A stretch of DNA of 64,000 bases from Tabrizicola sp. (GTDB lineage Bacteria > Pseudomonadota > Alphaproteobacteria > Rhodobacterales > Rhodobacteraceae): the NCBI RefSeq assembly GCF_030694085.1, contig NZ_JAUXZE010000035.1:496001-560000 (forward strand), given 5' to 3'. The notes below the pieces were generated by a model, which saw nothing but the letters and a program-made list of their open reading frames with translations, was not told where the DNA came from and made no database searches. Positions 45,627 to 54,795 of the stretch are shown here, in pieces. Position numbers and translations under genes: made by a program. Each line of letters starts with the position of its first letter. Within the stretch, counting starts at the first letter, position 1.

Positions 45627-45629
45627 GGG

Positions 45630-47636
45630 TCAGTTCCCGTTCAGGATCTCTTCCAGCGCCTTCACGGCCTGGTCTTCCAGCGCCTTCGTCGCCGCGTCCT
45701 TGGCCGCATCGCCCAGGCTTTTGTCGGGTGCGACTTCGACGCCCAGTTCCTCGCGCAGGCGCCTCTCCAGCTCGGCCTTGGCGGCGGCTTCGGCGGCCTT
45801 GGCCTCGGCCTCCAGACGCGCAGCCACGGCCTTGGCCTCGGCCTCCATCTTCTCGCGGGCGATGGATTCCAGGTCCAGCCGGAAGCTGGGGTCAGCCCAG
45901 GGTCCGGTGATGAGCAAGGGCACCATCACCCCGCCGCTGCCATCCTCGGCCGCCAGCGCGGTTGGGCGAAGCCGGTAGTTCAGCCTGCGTTCACCAAGGC
46001 CAAATTCGCCAGACCCCGAGGCCGTGACATAGGGCGCGACAAGCTTGAGGTCGCTATTGGACAGTACGCCCCGCGCAATCGAATAGGTTCCGGCAAGGCC
46101 GTCAAACACGGTCTTCTGACCTTCGCCGACAAAACCGGGGTCCAGGGTCCGCAGCATCCCGGCGATGTCCAGCCCGCGTAGCTCGCCCCGAGCCAGTTCC
46201 AGCGCACCCTTTCCTTCAAGGCTTTTCATGATCGCGTCGACGGAATTGCCCACGCCAAGAAACTCCAGCTCGACATCGGCGGTCGAGACCAGCCGGTCCC
46301 AGCCTGCAAGGTCGGTCAGCAGGGGCTGGGTCTGCAGGCCGGCAAAGACAAGCCTGCCGCCGACCGACAGCCCACCGCGCCCGTTCACAACGAAATCGCC
46401 CGTGATCTGGCCGTCGTAGGCCTGCATCTCGCGGATGTCGATCACTGCGCGGGCGCGGTCCACCGTCACCAGCGCGCGGGTCTGGCCCAGTTTCAACACG
46501 CCCAGATCGATCGAGGGTGCCGACAGTGCGACCTCGGCGTCCAGAGCGCCCAGCGCCGAAACGTCGATCTCGCCCTCGGGCCAGCCTGCGGCCTCCATCC
46601 CGCCGGCCTTGCCGCCGCCCAGCTCGCCCTCGGGGCCAGTGCCGATTGCGAGGGGACCCGCAGCCAGCGTGCCTTTAAGCAGCGGTCGCGCCTCCCTGGG
46701 CAGGAGATCGAGGTCGCCCTTCAGCTGGTTCTGGTCAGCCACGATCTCGGCCCCGCGCAGGAAGGCCGCGCCGGTGCCGTCCAGCGTCAAGGTGCCGGTG
46801 ATCTGCAGCTTGTCCTGCCCCAGACCGGGGTGCGGGCGCGACAGCTCTGATCCCGTCAGCGCGCCCAGGGCTGGCAGATCGGCAAGGTCAGCGACAAGCG
46901 CGCCCTCGGCAACCACCGGCGCATAGCCCCCGCGACCGTCGAAACTAAGCTTTGTGCCGCCCGCCGTCAGTGTCGCCGTGACCGGCACCACCCGGCCCAG
47001 CGCAAAGGCAGAGAAGACCCCGCCCGACAAATCCAGCGCCACCGCCTGCCCACCGGAGAGGCCCCTGGCCGTCAGTGCGAATGGACCCGAGAAATCCGGG
47101 ATCGACAGGGTCGCATCCACCTCGTCCAGCGCGATCTTGCGGCCCGACTGGCGGTCGACATAGCGGATGGTGCCGCCGCTGATGGTGCCTTCGTCCAGCG
47201 TGAAGCCCGTGGCCGGGGCCGGGACCGAGCCTGCGCCGCCCCCGGTTCCGGCGGCAAAGGCCCAGTTCGCCTCGCCCTCGGCGTTGCGTTCCAGGTTGAT
47301 CTCGGGCCGGTCGGCGGCCAGACCGAGGATCTTCACCTCGCCCCCGAACAGCGCACCGAAGTTCACGTCGATCGACAGGCCCTGCGCCTGAAACAGTGGC
47401 TGGTCGCTCTCCGCCCATTCGGCATTGGCGATGCTGACCGGCCCGGTCGAGACGCCCAGCGAGGGCCAGAGCCGGGGCGAGACCTCGCCCTGCAACTGCA
47501 GCTTGCGCCCGGTCATCGCTTCGAACTGCGAGGAAACCGCTTGGGCCACCCGCTCGGCCGGCACCATCGCGCCAAGCCCCAGGCCCAGGACCAGAAGCAC
47601 AGCCAGAGTAACCCCGACCCGGACGATCCAGCGCAT
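45630..47636 (-). CDS. AsmA-like inner-membrane-anchored envelope protein
   Basis: 668 residues. One N-terminal membrane anchor (MRWIVRVGVTLAVLLVLGLG), then a long beta-rich AsmA body with SQFEAMTGRKLQLQG, RLWPSLGVSTGPVSIANAEWA and the C-terminal AsmA domain GSGEFGLGERRLNYRLRPTAL. The tail is an Ala/Glu/Lys-rich coiled coil (EAKAVAARLEAEAKAAEAAA). The AsmA/VPS13-like family is linked to phospholipid traffic between membranes. The start is fixed at 47636 by the anchor and the ggag upstream. Confidence 0.88.
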   Translation of the reverse strand: MRWIVRVGVTLAVLLVLGLGLGAMVPAERVAQAVSSQFEAMTGRKLQLQGEVSPRLWPSLGVSTGPVSIANAEWAESDQPLFQAQGLSIDVNFGALFGGEVKILGLAADRPEINLERNAEGEANWAFAAGTGGGAGSVPAPATGFTLDEGTISGGTIRYVDRQSGRKIALDEVDATLSIPDFSGPFALTARGLSGGQAVALDLSGGVFSAFALGRVVPVTATLTAGGTKLSFDGRGGYAPVVAEGALVADLADLPALGALTGSELSRPHPGLGQDKLQITGTLTLDGTGAAFLRGAEIVADQNQLKGDLDLLPREARPLLKGTLAAGPLAIGTGPEGELGGGKAGGMEAAGWPEGEIDVSALGALDAEVALSAPSIDLGVLKLGQTRALVTVDRARAVIDIREMQAYDGQITGDFVVNGRGGLSVGGRLVFAGLQTQPLLTDLAGWDRLVSTADVELEFLGVGNSVDAIMKSLEGKGALELARGELRGLDIAGMLRTLDPGFVGEGQKTVFDGLAGTYSIARGVLSNSDLKLVAPYVTASGSGEFGLGERRLNYRLRPTALAAEDGSGGVMVPLLITGPWADPSFRLDLESIAREKMEAEAKAVAARLEAEAKAAEAAAKAELERRLREELGVEVAPDKSLGDAAKDAATKALEDQAVKALEEILNGN

Positions 47637-47780
47637 GCTCAACTCCTCGGAGATTTTCTTGTTTTGCCGAAGTCTAAGCCCCCCGGCGGCGGGATGCCAA
47701 GTCGGGGGGACCGGACTGGCATCAAATGGCCGAGAGGGCGGGCTTTCCACAGAGGTCGGCGCAGAGTATAGGGCGAAGCC

Positions 47781-49160
47781 ATGTCCGAGAACCCGCCGCT
47801 CCTCCGCCCCGACCTTGCCCGCGCCCTGGTGCCAGATACCCGGCGTTCCGGCCAACCGACCATCGGCATGGTCAGCCTTGGCTGCCCGAAGGCGCTTGTG
47901 GACAGCGAGCGGATTCTGACGCGCCTGCGGGCCGAGGGCTACGCGATCAGCCCCGACTACCAGGGGGCCGACGCGGTGATCGTGAACACCTGCGGTTTCC
48001 TTGACAGCGCCAAGGCCGAAAGCCTGGAAGCCATTGGCGAGGCATTGCAAGAAAACGGCCGGGTGATCGTGACGGGCTGCCTGGGGGCGGAACCCGAATA
48101 TATCACCGGCGCGCATCCCAAGGTGCTGGCAGTGACCGGCCCGCATCAATACGAGGCGGTGCTGGACGCCGTCCACAGCGCAGTGCCCCCCGCGCCCGAC
48201 CCGTTCATCGACCTTCTGCCCGCGACGGGCGTCAGCCTGACCCCGCGCCACTACAGCTATCTGAAGATTTCCGAAGGCTGTAACCACAAGTGCAAGTTCT
48301 GCATCATCCCCGACATGCGCGGGCGACTGGTCAGCCGCCCCGCCCATGCTGTGCTGCGCGAGGCGGAAAAGCTGGTCGAAGCCGGGGTGAAAGAGCTGCT
48401 GGTGATCTCGCAGGACACCAGCGCCTACGGTGTCGACCGCAAGCACGACCTCTCGCCCTGGAAGGGGGGCGAGGTGCGCGCCCATGTCACCGACCTCGCG
48501 CGCGAGATGGGCAAGCTTGGCGCCTGGGTGCGGCTCCACTACGTCTACCCCTACCCCCATGTGCGCGACCTGATCCCGCTGATGGCTGAGGGGCTTGTGC
48601 TGCCCTATCTCGACATCCCCTTCCAGCACGCCCACCCCGAGGTGCTGAAGCGCATGGCCCGCCCCGCCGCCGCCGCGCGGACCCTGGACGAAATCGCCGC
48701 CTGGCGCGCCATTGCCCCGGACCTGACCCTGCGGTCGACCTTCATCGTCGGCTACCCCGGCGAGACCGAGGCCGAGTTTCAGACCCTTCTCGACTGGCTG
48801 GACGAGGCGCAGCTCGATCGCGTCGGCTGCTTCCAGTACGAGAACGTTGCAGGGGCAAGGTCGAACGACTTGCCCGACCACGTGTCTGCCGAGGTGAAGC
48901 AGGATCGGTTTGATCGCTTTATGGAAAAGGCCCAAGCAATTTCCGGGGCGAAACTGGCTGCAAAGGTTGGAAAAGTGCTAGAGGTGATCGTGGACGAGGT
49001 CGACGAGGACGGCGCCACCTGCCGCACCAAGGCCGACGCGCCCGAGATCGACGGCAACCTCTTCATCGACGAGGGCTTCGAGGCACTGACCCCCGGCGAC
49101 CTCGTCCAGGTCATGGTGGACGAGGCCGGGGAGTATGACCTCTGGGGTCGGCTGGTGTGA
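47781..49160 (+). CDS. rimO: Ribosomal protein uS12 methylthiotransferase RimO
   Basis: 459 residues. MiaB/RimO domains: N-terminal MTTase with [14 protein letters not shown] and [20 protein letters not shown]; radical-SAM Cys motif CNHKCKFC; C-terminal TRAM domain ending [21 protein letters not shown]. It methylthiolates Asp of S12 using two Fe-S clusters. It is divergent from the AsmA-like gene. Its stop overlaps a GTG that may begin the broken frame below. Confidence 0.96.
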   Translation: MSENPPLLRPDLARALVPDTRRSGQPTIGMVSLGCPKALVDSERILTRLRAEGYAISPDYQGADAVIVNTCGFLDSAKAESLEAIGEALQENGRVIVTGCLGAEPEYITGAHPKVLAVTGPHQYEAVLDAVHSAVPPAPDPFIDLLPATGVSLTPRHYSYLKISEGCNHKCKFCIIPDMRGRLVSRPAHAVLREAEKLVEAGVKELLVISQDTSAYGVDRKHDLSPWKGGEVRAHVTDLAREMGKLGAWVRLHYVYPYPHVRDLIPLMAEGLVLPYLDIPFQHAHPEVLKRMARPAAAARTLDEIAAWRAIAPDLTLRSTFIVGYPGETEAEFQTLLDWLDEAQLDRVGCFQYENVAGARSNDLPDHVSAEVKQDRFDRFMEKAQAISGAKLAAKVGKVLEVIVDEVDEDGATCRTKADAPEIDGNLFIDEGFEALTPGDLVQVMVDEAGEYDLWGRLV

Positions 49161-49444
49161 GCGATCTCGGCCCGCGGGTTTGGCGCATCTTTCGACGCAC
49201 GATCTACTGACATGTAACCAACCCAGAAATCGGTAACACAGACCATTCATTCGACGAGCAGTTCGCACGGCACCTGCTGGGAACACACATTTACGCACTG
49301 GCGGCTTTGGCACTTGATCTGGCTGAGTTTCGACCCGTCAACGAAATGGCCAGCATGACAAAAGACGAAAGCGGAAACCTTTCTGCTGTCTTCGGCGTCC
49401 TGGTGGCAGAGAAAGTCATCGAAACACTTGGAAGCCCAAGTTAG
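49157..49444 (+). pseudogene. Remnant open frame, possibly a short gene interrupted by TGA
   Basis: From 49211 to TAG 49442-49444 the frame encodes 77 codons of protein-like sequence (helical DEQFARHLLGTHIYALAAL, then LAEFRPVNEMASMTKDESG, VAEKVIETLGS) but has no start until an internal ATG at 49346. Reading back, TGA at 49208-49210 is in frame with a GTG at 49157 that overlaps the rimO stop. Thus a 95-codon gene coupled to rimO with a TGA at codon 18 is possible. Base use is less GC-biased than the neighbours. It could instead be a decayed fragment of unrelated origin. Confidence 0.4.
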
Positions 49445-49506
49445 TTTCCAATCTCTGCGGCAGCCTGACGCCTTCCATCCGGTCCACGCCGGACTACCTT
49501 CGGCCC

Positions 49507-49896
49507 ATGACCCAGGAAACCCGCGTCCTTTACAATGAAACCTGCCCGGTCTGCCGGTTCGAGATCGACGCCTATCGCCGCCGCTCTGTGACGGAGGGGC
49601 TGCCGATCCGTTTCGACAAGATCGACCGGGCCGAAGATTGGGGGCTGACGGCGGACCGTGCTGCCCGGCAGTTGCATGTCTGGCAGGACGGACGGGTGCT
49701 GTCAGGGATGCCCGCGTTCCGCGCGCTCTGGTCCGCGATGCCGCGGTGGCGCTGGCTTGCCAGGGTGACGGACTGGCCCTTGGTCCGGCCCTTTACCGAT
49801 GTCCTGTATGACCGCATAGCCGCGCCGCTTCTGTACAAGGCGCATCTGCGTCGGCAACGCAAGCAGGCCCCGACCGATCCGGCCGGGACCCCGTGA
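49507..49896 (+). CDS. DCC-type thiol-disulfide oxidoreductase family (DUF393) protein
   Basis: 129 residues. ETRVLYNETCPVCRFEIDAYRRRS is the DUF393 opening with a CPVC active-site pair; GMPAFRALWSAMPRWRWLARVTDWPLVRP matches the family's C-terminal part. It is a thioredoxin-fold-like redox protein of unknown partner. The ATG at 49507 is well placed; the gene ends 6 bp before the convergent PRC-barrel gene. Confidence 0.85.
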   Translation: MTQETRVLYNETCPVCRFEIDAYRRRSVTEGLPIRFDKIDRAEDWGLTADRAARQLHVWQDGRVLSGMPAFRALWSAMPRWRWLARVTDWPLVRPFTDVLYDRIAAPLLYKAHLRRQRKQAPTDPAGTP

Positions 49897-49902
49897 CAAC
49901 GA

Positions 49903-50292
49903 TCACACCCAGTAGGGCGGGACGCCATAGTAGTCGTAGTTGCGCCGCTGGTAGTCGCGGTCGTCATACCAGTCGTCGCTCCATGCCGGGGCACCGGTCA
50001 GTTGCTCTTGCGTGATGTCGGTGACGAACCCGCCCAGATCGGTGTCATAGCTCAGCTTCTTCCACGGCACCGGATGGTGGCCCTCGCCAATTCCGAGAAA
50101 ACCGCCGAAGCCCATGACCGCATAGGCGATCTGGCCGGAAACCTTGTCGATCATCAGGTGGTCGATGTGGCCCAGATGATCACCGCTGGGGCTATAGACC
50201 GAAGTGCCGTTCACATCGGCGCTGGAGACCATCGAGGAGGTGGAGCTGTGGCCGGACGCGGGGACACGGTCGGCGAAGGGGGCGTCTTGCAT
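49903..50292 (-). CDS. PRC-barrel domain protein
   Basis: 129 residues from ATG 50292 (MQDAPFADRVP), behind gagaggc. PRC-barrel: ADVNGTSVYSPSGDHLGHIDHLMIDKVSGQIAYAVMGFGGFLGIGEGHHPVPWKKLSYD. The C-terminus is Tyr/Asp-rich (DDWYDDRDYQRRNYDYYG). Proteins of this type are stress-related in Rhodobacteraceae; the partner is unknown. Confidence 0.88.
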   Translation of the reverse strand: MQDAPFADRVPASGHSSTSSMVSSADVNGTSVYSPSGDHLGHIDHLMIDKVSGQIAYAVMGFGGFLGIGEGHHPVPWKKLSYDTDLGGFVTDITQEQLTGAPAWSDDWYDDRDYQRRNYDYYGVPPYWV

Positions 50293-50351
50293 GGGGAAGC
50301 CTCTCTGCATTGGGGGTTTTCCACACAACCGCCGCAGACAGCGTTTGTTCC

Positions 50352-50714
50352 CTAGCCCAGCAGGACCACGCCCCAGGCCACCCCCGCCGCGATGGCAGCA
50401 AGCGCCACGCAGGCCGAGCCGCAGTCCTTGGCCTTCTTCGCCCGCGGGTCCGGGCCCGGCGAGACCATGTCCACCACTTCCTCGACGGCGGTGTTGATCA
50501 GTTCGGCCGCAAGGATCAACAGGCCCAGCGCCAGGATCAGGGCACGTTCTCCGGGGGTCAGGTCCAGCGTGCAGGCCAGCGCGGCGGAGATCAGATTGGC
50601 CAAGGTCCACTGCCGCAAAGTCTTTTCCGTGGCCCAGGCTGCGCGGAAGCCTTGCCAGGACCAGATCACCGTATTTGCCAGCCGACGCGCCTCGCCCCGC
50701 AACATATCCCGCAT
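50352..50714 (-). CDS. dgkA: Diacylglycerol kinase
   Basis: 120 residues with three membrane helices. The signature is AAELINTAVEEVVD (ExxNTAxE); WSWQGFRAAWATEKTLRQW is the amphipathic N-terminal part. It phosphorylates diacylglycerol from membrane-derived-oligosaccharide turnover to phosphatidate. Confidence 0.93.
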   Translation of the reverse strand: MRDMLRGEARRLANTVIWSWQGFRAAWATEKTLRQWTLANLISAALACTLDLTPGERALILALGLLILAAELINTAVEEVVDMVSPGPDPRAKKAKDCGSACVALAAIAAGVAWGVVLLG

Positions 50715-50783
50715 GTGTCCCCCCGTTTTCGCCGGAGGTTAGCCCCGGATGCCCAATGCGCCAAGCACCCAGGGAGAGCCGTT

Positions 50784-51158
50784 TCACCCCCGGCGCAGGA
50801 TGCCCACCAGCCAGAGCACGGCCCCAAGAAGGATCGCGCCTTCAAGGACCGGGAAGATCGGCCCGATCGCTTCCCCGGCCACCCGGCCCGACATCATCAG
50901 GAAAAGACCGACCAGAAGCCCCAGTGCGCCCACCTGGTGCAGCCAGAAATGCACCCTGGGCAGCGCACCGTCAGCCAAGGCCGGGACAAAGCGGTAACCG
51001 ATGCCGAAAACGGTCATCAGCGTGAAGCCCAGCAGGTTGATATGGGCATGGACTGGCGCCAGTGAGTGATCGCCGCTGCCCCCCATGTAGGAGCCCAGAA
51101 CAATGCCCACCACAAGGTAGACCGCACCCATTACCAGGAACCCGCGCGAGATGTTCAT
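50784..51158 (-). CDS. Small four-helix membrane protein with COX1-like His motif
   Basis: 124 residues, four predicted membrane helices (about residues 5-24, 35-57, 68-88 and 97-118). The sequence LAPVHAHINLLGFTLMTVFGIGYRFVP and LPRVHFWLHQVGALG resemble the heme-binding helices of heme-copper oxidase/NorB subunit I, but the protein has only a third of the length. It may be a heme-binding or oxygen/NO-related accessory membrane protein; function unknown. Confidence 0.7.
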   Translation of the reverse strand: MNISRGFLVMGAVYLVVGIVLGSYMGGSGDHSLAPVHAHINLLGFTLMTVFGIGYRFVPALADGALPRVHFWLHQVGALGLLVGLFLMMSGRVAGEAIGPIFPVLEGAILLGAVLWLVGILRRG

Positions 51159-51256
51159 GTCCGTTCCCTCGTTGACCGGGCTCTTTTGGCCCGTGGTCGA
51201 AGATTAGCAGATCGCCCACTGCGGGGCCAAGAAATTGATGCAGGGATTGGAATGTA

Positions 51257-51619
51257 TCAGCGCTGGTCGCGCAACGCCGCCAAAGCCGCACGGGTGCAGG
51301 TCACGATATGGGCGAAGCGGTCGCCGCCCAGGTTGACTCCGCCATACCATCGCGTGACCACGACGATGCAATCCGGCACGGCCTCGCGTTCCAGCATCTT
51401 CAGGATGACCGCGCCCGCCCCGGCCTCGCCATCGTCATGCTTCAGCGGGCCGCCGTCGGCCAGAAGCGCCGCCCAGGAATGATGCGTTGCCTTGCCGAAC
51501 TTGCGCCGGCCACGAAGGGTTGTCAGAAAAGTGTCGATGTCTGACTTCGACCGCACCCTGCCAGCTGCGGCGGCATAACGCGACCCACGGTCCCGCAGGA
51601 TGTCTTCCAGAACAATCAT
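51257..51619 (-). CDS. YigZ/IMPACT family (UPF0029) protein, N-terminal domain only
   Basis: 120 residues. ATHHSWAALLADGGPLKHDDGEAGAGAVILKML and VVVVTRWYGGVNLGGDRF are the IMPACT-domain core. The C-terminal DUF1949 domain of longer YigZ proteins is absent; such short versions are usual in alphaproteobacteria. It is possibly ribosome- or translation-associated. Confidence 0.85.
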   Translation of the reverse strand: MIVLEDILRDRGSRYAAAAGRVRSKSDIDTFLTTLRGRRKFGKATHHSWAALLADGGPLKHDDGEAGAGAVILKMLEREAVPDCIVVVTRWYGGVNLGGDRFAHIVTCTRAALAALRDQR

Positions 51620-51730
51620 CGACAGACGTCGTAAGGAAAAATGGGGCAGCGGACCAGAGGGGATGGTCCACCGCCCCGTTCACCCGACGTCCGCGTCGGC
51701 AGGCCGCAGAGTGAATTCCTGCGCCGGACC

Positions 51731-51979
51731 TTAACCCAGGGCCTCGATCCCGGCCTTGTTCGGACAGAAGTCCGGCATCGCATGGGCTGGCCCGGACCGG
51801 ACCAACCACCGTTCACACTCCTCGCCACGACCGCAGGCGGCGCAGCGGGTGATCAGATGTTCAAGCTCATCGCGCTGCAGCCAACCTTCAACCACGGCGC
51901 GCGGCAGGTTCACCCCGGAAATCCGCGCCATGCCGCGGGTCAGCCACCATGCCTTCGGTGCCTCTGGATACCCGATCAT
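51731..51979 (-). CDS. DUF6455 family small cysteine-rich protein
   Basis: 82 residues from ATG 51979 (MIGYPEAPKAWWLTRGMARISG). Four Cys residues in the pattern RCAACGRGEECERW...PDFCPN suggest a small metal- or iron-sulphur-binding site. The family is typical of Rhodobacteraceae and its function is unknown. The longer upstream frame has no ribosome-binding site. Confidence 0.75.
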   Translation of the reverse strand: MIGYPEAPKAWWLTRGMARISGVNLPRAVVEGWLQRDELEHLITRCAACGRGEECERWLVRSGPAHAMPDFCPNKAGIEALG

Positions 51980-52045
51980 CGCAAAACCTCCTGGTCGACA
52001 CCAAGCCATGCTGCCCAAGGTCGCGTCGGTCCGCATTGACCCAGA

Positions 52046-52753
52046 TCAAGAGCCCCGCAACCGCCGCACTGTCGCCTCGACCAGCGCCTTGCGCTGCGCG
52101 TTCGGGGGATGGCTGCCCAGGAACTTGTCGCCGGGGTCGGGCAGCCGGTCGAAAAAGCCGGACCCGCGTATCGGATCATAGCCCGCGAAGAAGGCGATCT
52201 CGGCGCCCAGGGCATCGGCTTCCAGTTCGAACTCCTTGGAATAGCTCCGCGCTGCGACTTCGGCGCCCATGTTCTGCGCGGCGCGGATCTCGTCGGGTGA
52301 CAGGCCGCTGGCCTGCGCGAGGACTCCGGCAAGCAGCGCGCCCGACAGCGCCTGATCATTGCGCTTGGGGATGTGGCCCGCGATGTGATGCGCTGCTTCG
52401 TGGCCAAGGACGAAGGCAAGCTCGTCAGGGTTCCGGGCATCCGCGATCAGCGCCAGAGTGAAGCCGATGATTGGGCGACCCGTCCGGTCCAGGGTCTGGA
52501 ACGCGTTCGGCGGCTGGCCCGGCCGGTCATCCACCACGATGCGGAAGTCGCAGTTCGCTGCCACGCTGCGCTGACGGCAGTAGCTTTCTGCCACGGGTTC
52601 GACCCGGCTGAGCACGGTCAGGAAATTCTCCGCCGCCGCGCGGGCGGGCTGGACCTGCCCGACGGGTGCGGGCGGCAGGGCCGGAGGCGCGGGATAGGTC
52701 GCAACACAGCCGCCCAGGGCCAGAAGCAGGGCGGCAAGCAGGGGAAGACGCAT
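52046..52753 (-). CDS. M48-family zinc metalloprotease lipoprotein
   Basis: 235 residues. Lipobox LGGC (MRLPLLAALLLALGGC), zinc motif HEAAH (VLGHEAAHHIAGHI), and the third ligand Glu in SYSKEFELEADALGAEIAFFAGYD. The C-terminal SHPPNAQRKALVEATV is the usual M48 ending. It is anchored to the envelope as a lipoprotein, probably for protein quality control. Confidence 0.9.
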   Translation of the reverse strand: MRLPLLAALLLALGGCVATYPAPPALPPAPVGQVQPARAAAENFLTVLSRVEPVAESYCRQRSVAANCDFRIVVDDRPGQPPNAFQTLDRTGRPIIGFTLALIADARNPDELAFVLGHEAAHHIAGHIPKRNDQALSGALLAGVLAQASGLSPDEIRAAQNMGAEVAARSYSKEFELEADALGAEIAFFAGYDPIRGSGFFDRLPDPGDKFLGSHPPNAQRKALVEATVRRLRGS

Positions 52754-52865
52754 GGGGGACCTCGAGCGGATTTTGGCAAGGGTAGCAAATCGGCGGGCGG
52801 GGGAAAGGGCGGCTCACGCAAGCGTCATGCTTGCGGCGGCCCGGCCTTGGGGTTAGCCTGCGGTC

Positions 52866-53108
52866 ATGTTCACCATCGAGCACGAATTCGACGCAACGGT
52901 CATCACCCTGGTCGACGAGGGCGAGGATGCCCCCCTGCTGGAAGACATCGTGATCAATGCCTTCGAGGATTGCGTCACGCTTGAACAGGTCGACCCCCAG
53001 ACCGACGAGGTACTGCGCATCACCTTCTCGACGACCCAGCTTCGTGATCTTGCCGCTGCCCTGAACTTGCCCGAGGGCAGCTACCGGCTTGAGCGGAAGG
53101 TCCCGTAA
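52866..53108 (+). CDS. Conserved small protein of unknown function
   Basis: 80 residues, acidic: MFTIEHEFDATVITLVDEGEDAPLLEDIVINAFEDCVTLEQ. Alternating hydrophobic and acidic strands suggest a compact beta-rich fold. No family is recognised with certainty. It is divergent from the M48 gene and converges on the DUF167 gene. Confidence 0.7.
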   Translation: MFTIEHEFDATVITLVDEGEDAPLLEDIVINAFEDCVTLEQVDPQTDEVLRITFSTTQLRDLAAALNLPEGSYRLERKVP

Positions 53109-53114
53109 TCGGGG

Positions 53115-53363
53115 CTAATCCAGTCGGAACAGCTTGTCGCGCGCCGTCGCACCGCGGACCAGGGTAAGGCGCGTCTTCGCAACCCCAATCGCCTTGGCCA
53201 AGGCCGCCCGTGCGGCCTCGGTCGCCTTGCCGGCCTCGGGCGTCTCGGTCACGGCAATACGGATCTGGCCGTCGATGAGCTCCACTCCCGCGCGGCGGGC
53301 GTTCGGGGTGACACGGATCGCGATTGTGGCACCGGGTTGGGCCAGGTGGGAAAGCTCGGTCAT
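53115..53363 (-). CDS. DUF167 (YggU-like) protein
   Basis: 82 residues. ATIAIRVTPNARRAGVELIDGQIRIAVTETPEAGKATEAARAALAKAIGVAKTRLTLVRGATARDK is the full DUF167 pattern, with PEAGKA and RGATARDK conserved. Function unknown; it is broadly conserved. Confidence 0.88.
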   Translation of the reverse strand: MTELSHLAQPGATIAIRVTPNARRAGVELIDGQIRIAVTETPEAGKATEAARAALAKAIGVAKTRLTLVRGATARDKLFRLD

Positions 53364-53401
53364 GCCGCCTTGAAATCCGGGCGCGCGGGTCGGGGCAAGG
53401 C

Positions 53402-53443
53402 AAATCTTTTCAAAAGATCTTCAAAATCCTTCGAAGGATCTTG
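53402..53443. repeat. Twin AT-rich hairpin element, copy 1
   Basis: Two adjacent hairpins: atctttt/aaaagat around C (53404-53418) and aaaatcctt/aaggatctt around CG (53423-53442). The second stem is the same as that in the element at 56074-56121. It lies between DUF167 and the HDAC-like gene, divergent. Confidence 0.6.
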
Positions 53444-53510
53444 GCGCCCGGCCGCACCGTCTGGCCAATCACCCCCGCCGCCCCTAATCTTGACCCAAAG
53501 GGAGACGCCC

Positions 53511-54614
53511 ATGACCACCGCCTTTTTCTGGGACGAACGCTGCTTCTGGCATGGCGGCGGCAACTATGCCTTCACGCTTCCCGTCGCGGGCCTGGTGCAA
53601 CCGACGCCCGGCGGTCTGCCGGAGAACCCCGAGACCAAGCGCCGCCTGCGCAACCTGATCGAGGTCACGGGACTGACCCGCCATCTGTCGATGCGCGGGG
53701 CCGAACCTGCCACGCGGCAGGACCTTCTCCGCGTCCACCCCGAGAGCTATCTTTCGGCCTTCAAGGCAGCATCGGACGCGGGCGGGGGCGAGCTTGGTCT
53801 GCGCACACCTTTCGGAGCGGGCGGCTACGAGATCGCGGCGCTGTCGGCCGGTCTGGCGAAGGCTGCCCTGCTGGCCGTGCTGACGGGCGAGGTGCGCAAC
53901 GCCTATTCCCTGTCGCGTCCCCCCGGCCACCATTGCACCGCCGATTTTCCGAACGGCTTCTGCCTGATGAACAACATCGCCATTGCCATCCGCGCTGCCC
54001 AGGCTGAAGGGCTGGTCCGCAGCGTCGCCGTGATCGACTGGGACGTCCATCACGGCAACGGAACCGAGGCGATCTTCTGGGACGACCCCGATGTCCTGAC
54101 GATCAGCCTGCATCAGGAGCGGAACTATCCGCTCGACACTGGCGGGGTGGAAGCGACGGGTGGTCCGAAGGCCCGCAGCGCAAACGTGAACCTGCCCCTG
54201 CCGCCCGGCACCGGGCACACAAGCTATCTCTATGCGATGAAGCGCGTGGTCCTGCCCGCACTTTCCCGCTTCAGGCCCGACGCGATCATCGTCGCCTGCG
54301 GCTTCGATGCCGCCGCTGTCGATCCTCTGGGCCGGATGCTGTGTACCGCCGACACGTTCCGCGCCCTGACCCGGATGGCGATGGACGCAGCCGACGCGCT
54401 GTGCGACGGCCGCCTGACGCTTGTCCATGAGGGCGGCTATTCCGAGGTCTATGTCCCCTTTTGCGGCCATGCCGTTCTGGAGGAACTCAGCGGCTCGGAC
54501 ATCGCCGCAGCTGACCCCCTTGCCGCAACGCTCGCCAAACGCCAGCCCGACGCCCGCTTTGATGCCTTTGTGCGGGGTTGGATCGACGAGGCGGCAACCG
54601 CCCTGGGCCTCTGA
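53511..54614 (+). CDS. Histone-deacetylase/acetylpolyamine amidohydrolase family protein
   Basis: 367 residues. Zinc-hydrolase motifs: SLSRPPGHHCTADFPNGFCLMNN (His pair), VIDWDVHHGNGTEAIFW (Asp/His ligands), CGFDAAAVDPLG, and VHEGGYSEVYVPFCGHAV. It deacetylates small acetylated amines or lysines; class II-type. The start at 53511 gives MTTAFFWDERCFWHGGGNY; the longer upstream frame runs through a repeat. Confidence 0.9.
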   Translation: MTTAFFWDERCFWHGGGNYAFTLPVAGLVQPTPGGLPENPETKRRLRNLIEVTGLTRHLSMRGAEPATRQDLLRVHPESYLSAFKAASDAGGGELGLRTPFGAGGYEIAALSAGLAKAALLAVLTGEVRNAYSLSRPPGHHCTADFPNGFCLMNNIAIAIRAAQAEGLVRSVAVIDWDVHHGNGTEAIFWDDPDVLTISLHQERNYPLDTGGVEATGGPKARSANVNLPLPPGTGHTSYLYAMKRVVLPALSRFRPDAIIVACGFDAAAVDPLGRMLCTADTFRALTRMAMDAADALCDGRLTLVHEGGYSEVYVPFCGHAVLEELSGSDIAAADPLAATLAKRQPDARFDAFVRGWIDEAATALGL

Positions 54615-54795
54615 GCCGGGAACAGGCGTCCGGCCCGGCCGTTGGTCCATACCCAACGCTGCGAGGACGTCATTCTCCCAGAAACCGCCGACCGCGTGCC
54701 CGCTCGGCCGTCGAGGGCTGACGTCTCCGGGTGCTCTGGCGGGCAGCCGTGGAAACCCCTATCCTTCCGGTCGACATCCTGCCCGAAGGTCCGAC

